DNA from: Rhizopus sp. PT2906
Taxonomy: Eukaryota > Mucoromycota > Mucoromycetes > Mucorales > Rhizopodaceae
DNA length: 64,000 nucleotides
Direction: 5' to 3'
Assembly (NCBI GenBank): GCA_025529335.1
Contig: JAMYHX010000124.1
Coordinates: forward strand, 27,703 to 91,702
In this document: positions 46,909 to 56,449 of the stretch, one piece after another
How the letters are laid out: each line of letters starts with the position of its first letter
Position numbering within the stretch: the stretch's first letter is position 1
Notes under the pieces: model-generated
The model's input: the letters and a program-made list of their open reading frames with translations, nothing else
What the model was told of the DNA's origin: nothing
Databases searched by the model: none
Position numbers and translations under genes: made by a program

Positions 46909-47731
46909 ATGGTGCGTAGTAGCATTAAGAAAGAATGGGAGAGAGAGATAGAGAGAGAGAATGGAAGAGGGACGTAGGGCCATGGATTGGATGATAGAAA
47001 ATGGATGGAATAGACAAAAAAAGATATTGGATGTCAATGGATGGATGAATAAATGGATGGATGGATGATATAGCATAACGATGCATCATATAACAAAGCA
47101 GCCACTCTATCAACAAACAGCAGTGTTGGATGAATGAGGATGAGACAAGTTCATACATTATGGATAGATCATGTGAAATGGAAGGGATCATTAGAAATGC
47201 GAATTAGGGAATGATGAATGAAATCGACCACGGTCCAATGAGACATGCTCTACACAATTGCTTTTGTCTCTCTCTTTCTTTCTTTCTTTTTTTTGTCATT
47301 GAACAACATGACTAACATTTATGCATTTTCTATTCTAGGCCGACGCTTCATCTGTCACCATTCGCACTCGTAAGTTCCTCACCAACCGCTTGCTCCAACG
47401 TAAGCAAATGGTTGTCGATGTCATCCACCCTGGACTCGCTAATGTCTCAAAGGACGAACTCCGTGCCAAGATTGCCAAGATGTACAAGGCTGAAAAGGAA
47501 GTTGTTTCCGTCTTTGGTTTCAAGACCCACTTTGGTGGTGGAAAGACCACTGGTTTCGCTTTGATCTATGACAACCTCGAAGCCTTGAAGAAGTTTGAAC
47601 CCAGATACCGTCTCGTCCGTTACGGTCTTGCTGAACCTCCTAAGGGTGGTCGTAAGCAACGCAAGGAAAAGAAGAACCGTGAAAAGAAGTTCCGTGGTGT
47701 TAGAAAGACTAAGAAGGTCAGAAAGGAATAA
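46909..47731 (+). CDS. RPS24: 40S ribosomal protein S24 (eS24)
   Basis: Exon 2 (47339-47731) encodes residues 2-131, starting ADASSVTIRTRKFLTNRLLQ and ending in a basic tail (KKFRGVRKTKKVRKE). It lacks an ATG. The only upstream ATG followed directly by a good donor is 46909-46911 (ATG-GTGCGT), after a pyrimidine-rich leader, giving a first exon of one codon and a 427-nt intron. Yeast RPS24 genes have the same arrangement as I recall. The protein, 131 residues, is full length for eS24, which binds 18S rRNA and is needed for small-subunit maturation. The intron holds GGAT and GA simple repeats. Confidence 0.93.
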
Positions 47732-47876
47732 ACAAATAAAGCATCATCTGTTTAGTTATGGATTTGTATGTGAAATACTTTTCTACAACATTTGTTTACA
47801 CTTTATTCATAAATTATTCGCACACTGATAAAAGAAATGATAATTTCAAATAACAAATAATGAAGTGTATATGCTA

Positions 47877-47898
47877 TGTGTGTGTGTGTGTGTGTGTA
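47877..47898. repeat. (TG)n microsatellite
   Basis: About eleven TG units between the RPS24 and secreted-protein 3' ends. Confidence 0.85.
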
Positions 47899-47947
47899 TA
47901 ATGAAGAGAAAAAACGAATATCGAGATTTTTATTGTTGTCTTTGATA

Positions 47948-48559
47948 TTATACGCATGTCTTTACATCATCGTTTCTCCCTCTCTTTACAGAATGACCAC
48001 TTCCGATTTGCTGATAATACAGTCCAGACTTGAAAGGATCAGGTAGATACGCCTTGTCACTGCAATACGCATCATCAATAGGCTCAAACGAAAATAAGGC
48101 GGCACGGTCTGGAGAGTATACGGAGGACATCGTGTCGGGTTGGAAGGTGATGAGTAAACCATCCAGTTTACGTCGGATCAACCAATGATCTTCCAAATGA
48201 GACGGCTTAAGAACAAATACTTCGCCTTCTGTTTGTGGTGCAGGATTGACGTACCACTGCTGTCGTCCCCAACTATACATTTTCTCTGTACCAAAGAACT
48301 TTGTCTCGACATGGACTGCATCCCATGGGGAGACCTTGCCAGATTTTCCTTGAGCACTTGTCAGCTTGGTTGCGCCATGGACAGATGGAGGCTCTTTCTT
48401 GAGCATGAGTCGATACGTGTCCCATCCACGACGCTTACCCCATCCAACCGTTCCTTCTCCCGCTTCGCTCCAAGCAGTGAGTGCATAACATGTATTGTAT
48501 TCTGGATAAGCAGCAAGACAAGAGGTTATGAGCACAAATAAAAGAAATATGGATGTCAT
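47948..48559 (-). CDS. Secreted protein of unknown function
   Basis: Single exon, 203 residues from ATG 48559. The start is a textbook signal peptide (MTSIFLLFVLITSCLAAYPE, cleavage likely after the Ala pair). The mature part is about 187 residues rich in Trp, Tyr and Lys (WSEAGEGTVGWGKRRGWDTY, then YSWGRQQWYVNPAPQ) with three Cys in it (NTCYA, AYCSD, KTCV). This suggests one disulphide plus a free or partnered Cys. No catalytic motif is recognised. Repeated W-x-x-x-x-W/Y spacing hints at a beta-rich or carbohydrate-facing surface, but that is only a guess. Its own TA-rich promoter lies to the right. Confidence 0.7.
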   Translation of the reverse strand: MTSIFLLFVLITSCLAAYPEYNTCYALTAWSEAGEGTVGWGKRRGWDTYRLMLKKEPPSVHGATKLTSAQGKSGKVSPWDAVHVETKFFGTEKMYSWGRQQWYVNPAPQTEGEVFVLKPSHLEDHWLIRRKLDGLLITFQPDTMSSVYSPDRAALFSFEPIDDAYCSDKAYLPDPFKSGLYYQQIGSGHSVKRGRNDDVKTCV

Positions 48560-49034
48560 TCTTTTACGAATTAGTAAAAGTAAACAATCAAAGCCCTTCT
48601 ATTTATATGATCATTTTATAATGCATCCAACAACAGCTCCAAAAAAAGAAGGCGTATACCCATGCGTGAAATAAAATAATGGGATTGGTTAGGTAAGCAG
48701 CGGTTTAGTCATGGTTTGCAATTGAATGAATAAAGGAAAAAGATGATAGTAATGCTATGTGTATAAGTAAACGTGTATAGTGAATATATTTTCATTAGAC
48801 CCACTGTTAGTTGAAGACGATGCTTTGCCCGTTACCAAGTCTTCGACCGATAATCGAGGTGAAAGAAAAAAAAGAAAAAAAAGGAAGAGAGAGAGTACTA
48901 ACGCAGCTTGTCTTATGTAAAGATGATCTTCAGCTTTAAAAATCTCTTCACATATGAAGCACTATGATTATGCTACTTTTTAAAGTCCGTGTTATTTTTC
49001 CCTCTTTTCTCACTTTCTTTAATATTTATTGCTA
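48560..49034. other. Divergent promoter region
   Basis: Lies between the secreted-protein gene (-) and UFE1 (+). A-rich tracts near 48,868-48,885 and a pyrimidine run before the UFE1 start. No other feature seen. Confidence 0.5.
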
Positions 49035-50063
49035 ATGTCTAACATCACATTAGAATTTCATCAGATTGTAGAAAAAAGGGCTAAAGAAATTGGACCAAGA
49101 CCCACAAAAGTCTTACACAAGGATGAAGAGGATAGATACGATCTCTTTACAAAGGAGGCCTACCGTATCTACAGACACATTGTCAGCCTCAAGCGATTCC
49201 TCTTGGCGATCCGTCCTGTCTATCTAAACACGAGCAACCGTCCAGGATCGAGAAGAAAAGATCAACACGATCTGAATATTTCTTCCACTGACCAACTGTT
49301 TTCGTTATTCCCGACACATATCACTCAGCTCACGGATCGCGAAAGGGACGAGATTGACTTCCAAGCCAAGCTGATTATCAAGCGCTGTATGGACAGAGTG
49401 AAGGAATTAGAAGAGTCAGAAAAGATCAGGTTGGAAAAGGAAGCGACCAAACCGGTGACTCGTCTTGCTCATTTTTTGCAGTCGGTGCTTCCTGCTGTTT
49501 CGTCAACAGAGGACATGTTGAGCGTGCATAGAAGTAGCATTACTTGGTTACTCAATCAGCAATTAATGGAAGTATCCAAGGTTCAAAAAGACCAGCAGGA
49601 GATTCGATTGACAAGAGAGATTGAAAAGAGCGAGAACCAACTCGCGAGGTCTACGATGATGCCCGTACTAAATAGCCAGCCACTTGTTGAGCAAGTAGAT
49701 GCAGAGCAAATAGAAATGGATGAATTTGAAAAGATGCTGTCTAAAGAACAGATGCAAATGCTCGAAAGAGAGAATTCGACCATGCTGGAGAGTTTAAATA
49801 ATACCTTGAACCAGATCAAGACCGCAGAGAAGGCGTTACTTGAGATATCCACACTGCAAACTCAGTTGACCAACCATTTGGCTGCACAGACAGTACAAAC
49901 AGATAGACTGTATGCAGATGCAGTGACTACTACAGAGACAGTAGAGCGTGGTAACGTTCAATTACTGTCTGCCAAAGAAAGAAATAGAAGTAGTAGAAAG
50001 TTCATACTAGCATTTTTACTTGGTGCAAGCTTTGTATTGTTGTTTTTAGATTGGTATTCATAA
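49035..50063 (+). CDS. UFE1: Syntaxin-18 / Ufe1 ER SNARE
   Basis: Intronless, 342 residues from ATG 49035. It is the ER Qa-SNARE that receives COPI vesicles coming back from the Golgi and also supports ER membrane fusion. The N-terminal region (TLEFHQIVEKRAKEIGPRP) and the Habc helices (RFLLAIRPVYLN, then LTDRERDEIDFQAKLIIKRC) match the syntaxin-18 N-terminal domain. A SNARE coiled coil lies at about residues 230-300 (MLERENSTMLESLNNTLNQI) with the central Gln visible. A single C-terminal anchor ends the protein (FILAFLLGASFVLLFLDWYS). Lack of introns is unusual among its neighbours. Confidence 0.88.
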   Translation: MSNITLEFHQIVEKRAKEIGPRPTKVLHKDEEDRYDLFTKEAYRIYRHIVSLKRFLLAIRPVYLNTSNRPGSRRKDQHDLNISSTDQLFSLFPTHITQLTDRERDEIDFQAKLIIKRCMDRVKELEESEKIRLEKEATKPVTRLAHFLQSVLPAVSSTEDMLSVHRSSITWLLNQQLMEVSKVQKDQQEIRLTREIEKSENQLARSTMMPVLNSQPLVEQVDAEQIEMDEFEKMLSKEQMQMLERENSTMLESLNNTLNQIKTAEKALLEISTLQTQLTNHLAAQTVQTDRLYADAVTTTETVERGNVQLLSAKERNRSSRKFILAFLLGASFVLLFLDWYS

Positions 50064-50230
50064 AAATATGATAATAAAAGATACCACATACAAAAAAAGG
50101 GGGGTTTTTTGTGTGCGTTATACAATTAAAAAAATTATGCAGCCAACCTTATTATTTTCCCATCAACTGCAGAAGAAGAAAAAAGCCTAAAACAGGTATC
50201 GGATAACAGTGCTTTATTTACAATAAATTA

Positions 50231-50506
50231 CTACTTTGATGTTTGTTGAATATCCTTGTTTTTAAGGGGAAACTTGGGGTTGGAGTTATGTCCAAAGCTC
50301 ACACCATTGTTACGACGCCATACATGTTCAGCCTGCATTCGTGGATCCCAGGTGTGATCAATAGGTGTATTGCTTGAGCTTCTTCTGGCTAATGCGTAAG
50401 GTGTGTTTTCGTCTTTTTCTGCAGAAGACATGGAATGCCTTCTATTGGCATAGACAGCAGCAGCTCCTACAGCTCCTAATGTGAATAATGTAGCAGGTCC
50501 AGGCAT
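50231..50506 (-). CDS. Small hypothetical protein with N-terminal hydrophobic segment
   Basis: Single exon, 91 residues from ATG 50506. Residues 4-20 (PATLFTLGAVGAAAVYANRR) form a short Ala/Gly-rich hydrophobic segment ending in Arg residues, like a mitochondrial or tail-less membrane anchor. The rest is hydrophilic, with DHTWDPRMQAEHVWRRNNG as the most structured-looking part. No domain recognised. Good codon continuity and an AT-rich leader with A runs support a real gene. A mitochondrial inner-membrane or small-assembly-factor role is possible but not shown. Confidence 0.6.
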   Translation of the reverse strand: MPGPATLFTLGAVGAAAVYANRRHSMSSAEKDENTPYALARRSSSNTPIDHTWDPRMQAEHVWRRNNGVSFGHNSNPKFPLKNKDIQQTSK

Positions 50507-50727
50507 AATTATAAATTATCAATGCAAAAAAAGAAAAACCAAAAAGATGGGGTTGTTTAAATACAAAATTCAAGCTTAATTCTCACACTTGGCCAATTCA
50601 ACAAGAGTCATGTGTGCGTGTGTATATGTTTATGCAGACATAGTTTATTTGTATGCTTTTTGTACAATGCAGGGCAGGGATAGGGTTTTATTAATAGGTA
50701 TGATTATAAATACATGAAGGAATAATA

Positions 50728-52383
50728 TTAAATTGCAAACTTATCAGTAGAAAGATCTAAAATAAGAAGTCAGTAAGGATTATTAAGCAAATATTCATTA
50801 CTTACATTTCCATTGTTCGATTGATTCGTATATCCAATTCTCTCTTACAACAATCTTTTTTGTATTGACTGGTTTATTACTGATGATAATATGGGCATCT
50901 TCTATATTGTTCACCACTTGCCCACCTGCCATCTTGATCAACTGTTCTACCAATTCATTTCCACTTACTGTCGATACAACCTTAATAGACGTAGTAGATG
51001 GCATAAATGATAACCCCTTTCTTGCAATGTTTGCGCGTGGATACCACTCTAGTAGTTCATAATCTCCCTCTGGCTCATAGTTTCCCTTTTCTTTGCTTTT
51101 AAGCAACCAATCAGGATTTAATAGCCATAGTCCTTTCAGTAAACCAAACGCCACAGTCTTTGTTCGTCTGGGTGTTCCAACAATGACGTGTGTTGTTCTT
51201 TCATCAACCCTAATAACATACATCAGAACACCATCATAGTGTTTAAAAAGAAAAAGAAGACTTACTCTGCTGCTATATCATATATACCAAGGCTTTCTAT
51301 TGCTTCCTTACATTTCTGACGCATATCAGATGTTAAGCTTGTAAATACAATGTTGGGCTTTCTTGATACATTTCTTTGCTTTGGTATACTAATAGGAAGA
51401 GATTCTGACGAAGTATTCCAAGTTGAAGTTGACACAACGGACGCGGATGATGATGGTATATTGTCCTGTCTTGGTAATGTATTACCCGTCAACCTTCTCT
51501 TTCGTCTTAACGGAGTCACCGTGCTGCCACTTGTAGACATTGCTGCGCTATTTGCCACCAGAGGAACAAATGGCAAAAGTTCTTTACTAGTGTCTGTGTC
51601 ATCCTCTACTTTTTTTCCAAATGAAAATCTTGCCTTGATATGCTCTTTCATTTCTGGGCTTGGTGCAACAGGCATGGATTTATTTACTGAAGGTATCACA
51701 TGTTTAGCTGCCATCTTTTCTACTGATATTGGTAAAGATAATCTTGTCGTACGCTTTATATTATCCTCAGGCTCCTCATTATCAAATGATTCAGTATATC
51801 GTTTAACGAGTCCAGCGTCCTCCATTCTCTGTCGTTTCCAACTTGGAATACCAATCGTCTTCCGTCGTACTTCTGCAAGACGCTGATTCGATTCATACAA
51901 GTCGTCGTTGATGGATGCGTCACTAGAGGATGAAGCTATTAAAAAGAAAATGTTAGAATTATAGATAGGTTGCATGTTTATAGTCTTTACTTGATGGTTC
52001 AAGATGATCATTAGACCCTAACGCTCTCACTTTGCTTGGTTCCATTGATTTTCGTCTCTTTTTACCTGCGAGCACAAGTCCCTGAGGTCGTTCAATAATG
52101 AATTCCTTCTCTGACAATCTTCTTCCTTCTTTTTTGCATCTAGAAATCCATAAAAGGTTGATGATGAAAACGTTCTTACTGAGTGCCTTTTTTAATGTTG
52201 CAGGAGATCCGTTTTTGAAGATCAAATGAGTACATGAATCTAATAAGGGGTATAAGTGGATTATGATTACTAGTACATGTCTACACACAGACACACCTGA
52301 AAAAGTTCTACGTGTCTTTGCGCCCATGGATTGCAAAGCTCTTTCAAAGTTTTGGGATACATCGTCTCCATCTTCCGTTCTAG

Positions 52384-52417
<34 letters not shown>

Positions 52418-52730
52418 ATTAATATGTACCAGCGTGATCAAGTACATATTATTACTACCTAACGTCTAAACAGGCAACTACACCTTCTAATATTTTGTTT
52501 TCTGGTATTTTTGATTTTGAGTCTATGATTGACTTCCTTGGCTGCTGCTGTTGTTGTTGCTGCTGTTGCTGTTGTGGAGGTTGTTGTTGTTGTTGTTGTT
52601 GTTGCTGTCTTGCATTTTGCTGAGCTTGCAGTTTTGAGGAGGCTCTCGTTAGGAACTTGCTTAATGTCGTTTGCGTGCGGTTTTCAGTATTTATTCTTGA
52701 CGAACGGGACCTTAACGGCAAAGGAGCCAT
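50728..52730 (-). CDS. Microcephalin-like BRCT-domain protein
   Basis: Six exons (52730-52459, 52379-52297, 52239-51991, 51935-51266, 51209-50806, 50756-50728) give 568 residues. The first BRCT (about residues 80-170) shows EGVVACLDVRTEDGDDVSQN, then CTHLIFKNGSPATLKKALSK and NVFIINLLWISRCKKEGRRL, the pattern of microcephalin/MCPH1 BRCT1. A disordered middle follows. A C-terminal BRCT pair begins NIVFTSLTSDMRQKCKEAIE and ends NWIYESIEQW; the last Tyr is completed by the final 29-nt exon (KYLSTDKFAI). This architecture suggests a DNA-damage or chromosome-condensation factor that binds phosphopeptides. The N-terminus contains two poly-Gln runs. Exon 1 has an upstream T30 pyrimidine tract in its intron. 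Confidence 0.85.
52384..52413. repeat. A30 homopolymer
   Basis: Thirty A on the + strand; on the coding (-) strand this is the T30 tract just before the CTAG acceptor of intron 1 of the BRCT gene. Length is likely polymorphic and assembly here may be inexact. Confidence 0.9.
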
Positions 52731-53276
52731 AACAGAAAAAAAAAAAGAAAAAAAAGGAAGGGAGAAATAAGGGACAAATAGGGTTGAAGAAACACGCCTA
52801 TTTTTTTTGTGAATGAGGCAAACAAAAAGTCAGGATGAAAAATTTTAGCCAATCATAATTCTGCATGAAGTTTCCTAATAGGGGATGATCTTTTGGGCTG
52901 GCACAGACCAGGTTTATTCAAGGAACAAAAGACGGCAAATAGAAGAAAATAGGTACAAGAAGTGCGAAATAGGAATTTGCTAGTGAAGGTTTGAGAAAAG
53001 TAAAACAATCAGGTCAATGGCCTCATATACAAGCAATATAACAAAATTTTAATAGGGCAGTGGCCCAAGTCTCTCTTTCCCAACAATAAAAAGTGAATGA
53101 TGGGAAGTTGGTAATTTAATAACCGCAAACTGTGTCCTTCTAAGCAACAGTAGGCCAATGCTGGACATGCAATAAAAGAGAGTACTGATAAAAAAGAAGC
53201 ATATATAAATGTATATGTATTAGAATACGCTTTTATTAGAGCTTCGGAACAAAAATAAGAATGCAGATATAACAAT

Positions 53277-53838
53277 TTAGAGCTTTACGACCTTGAGACC
53301 ATCCTTGAAGAAGGTGAAGTAAGGGGTAATACCATCTTCACGGTAGTTCAACAAAGCAACCATACCATCAGGGTTCATGGATTGACCAGTGTAGAATTCA
53401 TAGTCCTTGAAGTTAGCAAGGATCTTCTTAACGAAAGGAGTAACCTTTTGTTCGAAAACGGCAACACGTTCAGGGTTGGTTTCTTCCAACTTGGCCTTGA
53501 CAGCCTTCATGTAACCCTTGATGTAGACCATGTAGGACTTCTTGTCAAAAGAGGTTTCAGTAAGACGAGAGGTGTAGATAACGTTGTTGACTTGTTGGGC
53601 AGTGTTTTCGACACCTTCATCATCACCACCTTCAGCAGAAGGGTTTGCTCCAATATCGACATCACCTTCGTTGATGGTGATCATCTTACAGTCAACTTCG
53701 TAGGCAATGTCATCAACTTCTTTGATGGGCTAAAAGGTAAATTTATGTTAGAATCGTATTTATATTTGTAAAACTGTAACATACGAAAGCATCAGTGAAT
53801 AATTCGTCGTCAGAGATGATATCAGTGTATAAGAGCAT
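53277..53838 (-). CDS. TMA19: Translationally controlled tumour protein (TCTP)
   Basis: Two exons (53838-53785, 53729-53277) encode 168 residues, standard for the family (yeast Tma19, 167). TCTP is an abundant, conserved calcium-binding, ribosome-associated protein. The family opening MLLYTDIISDDELFTDAF is present, then PIKEVDDIAYEVDCKMI, an acidic loop (GGDDEGVENTAQQVNNVIY) and the helical hairpin (SYMVYIKGYMKAVKAKLEE). It ends with MVALLNYREDGITPYFTFFK. The leader is pyrimidine- and CCAT-repeat rich (53,840-53,865), compatible with growth-dependent translation, but that is inference. Confidence 0.96.
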
Positions 53839-54252
53839 GGTTTAATGCGATGGATGGATGGATGGAAGAAATAAGTAAGAGGATGAACCTTGTTGATTTT
53901 TGTAGGTCTTTTGGTAATTAAAAGACCGTCAGTCACGTGCCACGCAGTCTCATCTTGGTTCGTGTGTTGTTGTGGGCTAAGCATTCTAAAGGAAATATGA
54001 GGTTGACAGCCACATTCATAAATAAAAATATGTTATTCAATTAATCACATGTCTTGCTTTTTCACTGTTTTCAATAAAAATAAAAGAGAATAATGAAGCA
54101 TCCTTCATGGACGAGCAGTTTAATTTGCTGTTTAGCAACCATATAAAACAATCGAGAGAGCATTTTTTCTATTTTTGGAAATGATCACTCCTCTAAAATC
54201 CAAGCCCAGCTCTGCGCTTTTTTTGTTGCTCTTTATTCACTGCAGATACACT

Positions 54253-56282
54253 ATGGCAAAGCTGCTTTTAGTTTGTCTTTGCACGCTAATATCAATATTA
54301 TTCTTATACTGTAGTCCAAGTCAAGCCTTGTACTTACCGGGTGTTGCTCCAAACGACTATACGAGCGATAGTAATGTGCCTTTATTCGTCAATTCACTTA
54401 CTCCCATGTCCAATCAGCAAAAATCGCTGATATCTTATGATTACTATGATGAACGCTTTCACTTTTGCAAACCTGAGGGTGGTCCTGAAAATCAACCTGA
54501 GAGCTTAGGTTCAGTCTTATTTGGTGATCGCATCATGACATCCCCTTTCAAGGTAACGTGCACATGTGTATATGTATACACGTAACATGTCTAATTCTCG
54601 TCATTACAGCTTACACTCGGAAAAGAGCCCATGGATATGATCCTGTGTAAAACTGATCCCATTCCTGCAAAGGACGTAGAGTTTATTAACGAATGTATTG
54701 CAAATGATTATGCCATGAATTGGGTTGTCGATGGTCTTCCAGCAGCACACATTACAATTGATGAACGTACAAACGAACAATATTACAGCATCGGTTTTGC
54801 ACTTGGTGCTTCTGAAGGAGAGAGAAAGTATCTGAACAATCACTATGACATCGAGATTTCCATTCATCGACGTGACGATGGAAAGTATCGTGTTGTTGGT
54901 GTGATTGTCACTCCTTCAAGTCGAAAACAAACCATTGATGCAAATGGAAAGCTTGTCGTATCAGATTCACCCATGGCTTTACACGCAGGCGATCAAGTCG
55001 TTTATACTTATAGTGTCACCTGGAAGGTAATTATTACTGAAAAGTTCAGGACAACAAAACTGATTTGATGTTAGCCATCGGATAATCCTTGGGCTACTCG
55101 TTGGGATAACTATTTGCGTATCCAAGATCCTTCCATCCACTGGTTTTCTTTGAACAACTCTATTGTCATCGTCTTGTTCTTAACAGGTATGGTTGCCATG
55201 ATTTTGATACGCGCTTTGCATAAAGATATCTCTCGCTACAATGCTGTGGAAGCACAAGAAGATGTCCAGGAGGATTATGGATGGAAGTTAGTTCATGGTG
55301 ACGTCTTTAGACCTCCTCAACGACGCATGCTTCTTTCTGTACTTGTCGGAAACGGTATTCAAATTGTTGCAATGACCGGCTTAACTCTAGGTAAGGTCCT
55401 TACAAGACAATGAGAAAAAAAGAAACTAACAAACATAAAGTGTTTGCTGTCCTTGGATTCTTATCACCTTCCAACCGTGGTGCGCTTGGAACAGTGATGG
55501 TTATACTCTTTATGGTTTCCAGCTGTACTTCAGGATATATATCAGCTCGTCTCTATAAGATGAACGGTGGAGAGAACTGGAAGATGAACATTTTGCTTAC
55601 GGCAACCCTTGTACCAGGCTGTATCTTAAGTTTCTTGTTCTCTATGAATCTCTTCTTGATCCATTCCCACTCTTCTGGAGCTGTTCCTTTCGGAACCATG
55701 ATAACCCTGATTGCTCTCTGGGCCATTATTGCTCTTCCTCTTAGCGTTGCAGGATCATATTTTGGTTTCCGCCAACCTCGCATTGAGCATCCTGTCCGTA
55801 CGAATCAAATCCCACGACAGATTCCTGACCAACCTATGTATCTTCGTAGTATCCCATCCATTCTCATGGGTGGTATCTTACCCTATGGTGCGATCTTTAT
55901 TGAGCTCTACTTTATTATGAACTCAATCTGGTTCCATCGTATTTATTATGGTATTGGTTTCCTTTTCCTTGTCTATTTTATCCTCATCTTGACCTGTACC
56001 CAAGTGGCCATTCTTATGTGCTATTTCCATCTCTGTAGTGAAGAGTATCATTGGTCATGGCGATCCTTCTTGACCACAGGTGCTACTGGTTTCTATGTAT
56101 TCTTGTATTCTATTCTTTATTATTTTACCAAGCTAAACATCAACACTATCACGAGCACAGTCTTGTATTTCGGATATTCCTTCTTACTTAGTCTGATGCT
56201 CGCTCTCTTCACTGGATCCGTTGGCTACCTCTCATGTTTATATTTCTTACAGAGAATTTTTGCTAGCATCAAAGTAGACTAA
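54253..56282 (+). CDS. EMP70: TM9 superfamily protein (nonaspanin)
   Basis: Four exons (54253-54552, 54610-55026, 55075-55390, 55441-56282) give 624 residues. The start at 54253 gives a clear signal peptide (MAKLLLVCLCTLISILFLYC); an upstream in-frame ATG at 54181 is possible. The lumenal domain begins with the family segment ALYLPGVAPNDYTSDSNVPL and includes SYDYYDERFHFCKPEGGPEN. Nine transmembrane segments follow after QDPSIHWFSLNNSIVIVLFL. The last residues KVD form the K-x-D COPI-binding end that keeps nonaspanins in the Golgi. These proteins sort glycine-rich membrane domains and affect adhesion and endosomal traffic. Closest to TM9SF2/4 and yeast Emp70. Confidence 0.93.
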
Positions 56283-56406
56283 AAATAATATAGAAAATAA
56301 AAATAGCGTGCTTTCACTTAAAACGAGACATACATTTGACAGGTCCCCTAAATAGATCCCAAATAGGAAATGAAGATAGGCCCTGTTTTCATTTTCCGCA
56401 AACAAA

Positions 56407-56420
56407 GAAAAAATTTTGAG
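56407..56420 (+). promoter_or_regulatory. RRPE-like element upstream of IPI1
   Basis: GAAAAAATTTTG, about 32 bases before the IPI1 ATG, resembles the ribosomal RNA processing element (AAAATTTT core) of fungal ribosome-biogenesis genes. AT-rich DNA makes this weak evidence. Confidence 0.3.
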
Positions 56421-56449
56421 ATCTGATAGATCATTTACTGTTATCTACC

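Noticed and set aside
46925..47191. Ser/Ile/His-rich minus-strand frames
   Set aside because: Translations of GGAT and GA simple repeats inside the RPS24 intron.
53382..53771. 129-codon plus-strand frame opposite TCTP
   Set aside because: Antisense to the highly conserved TCTP coding exon.
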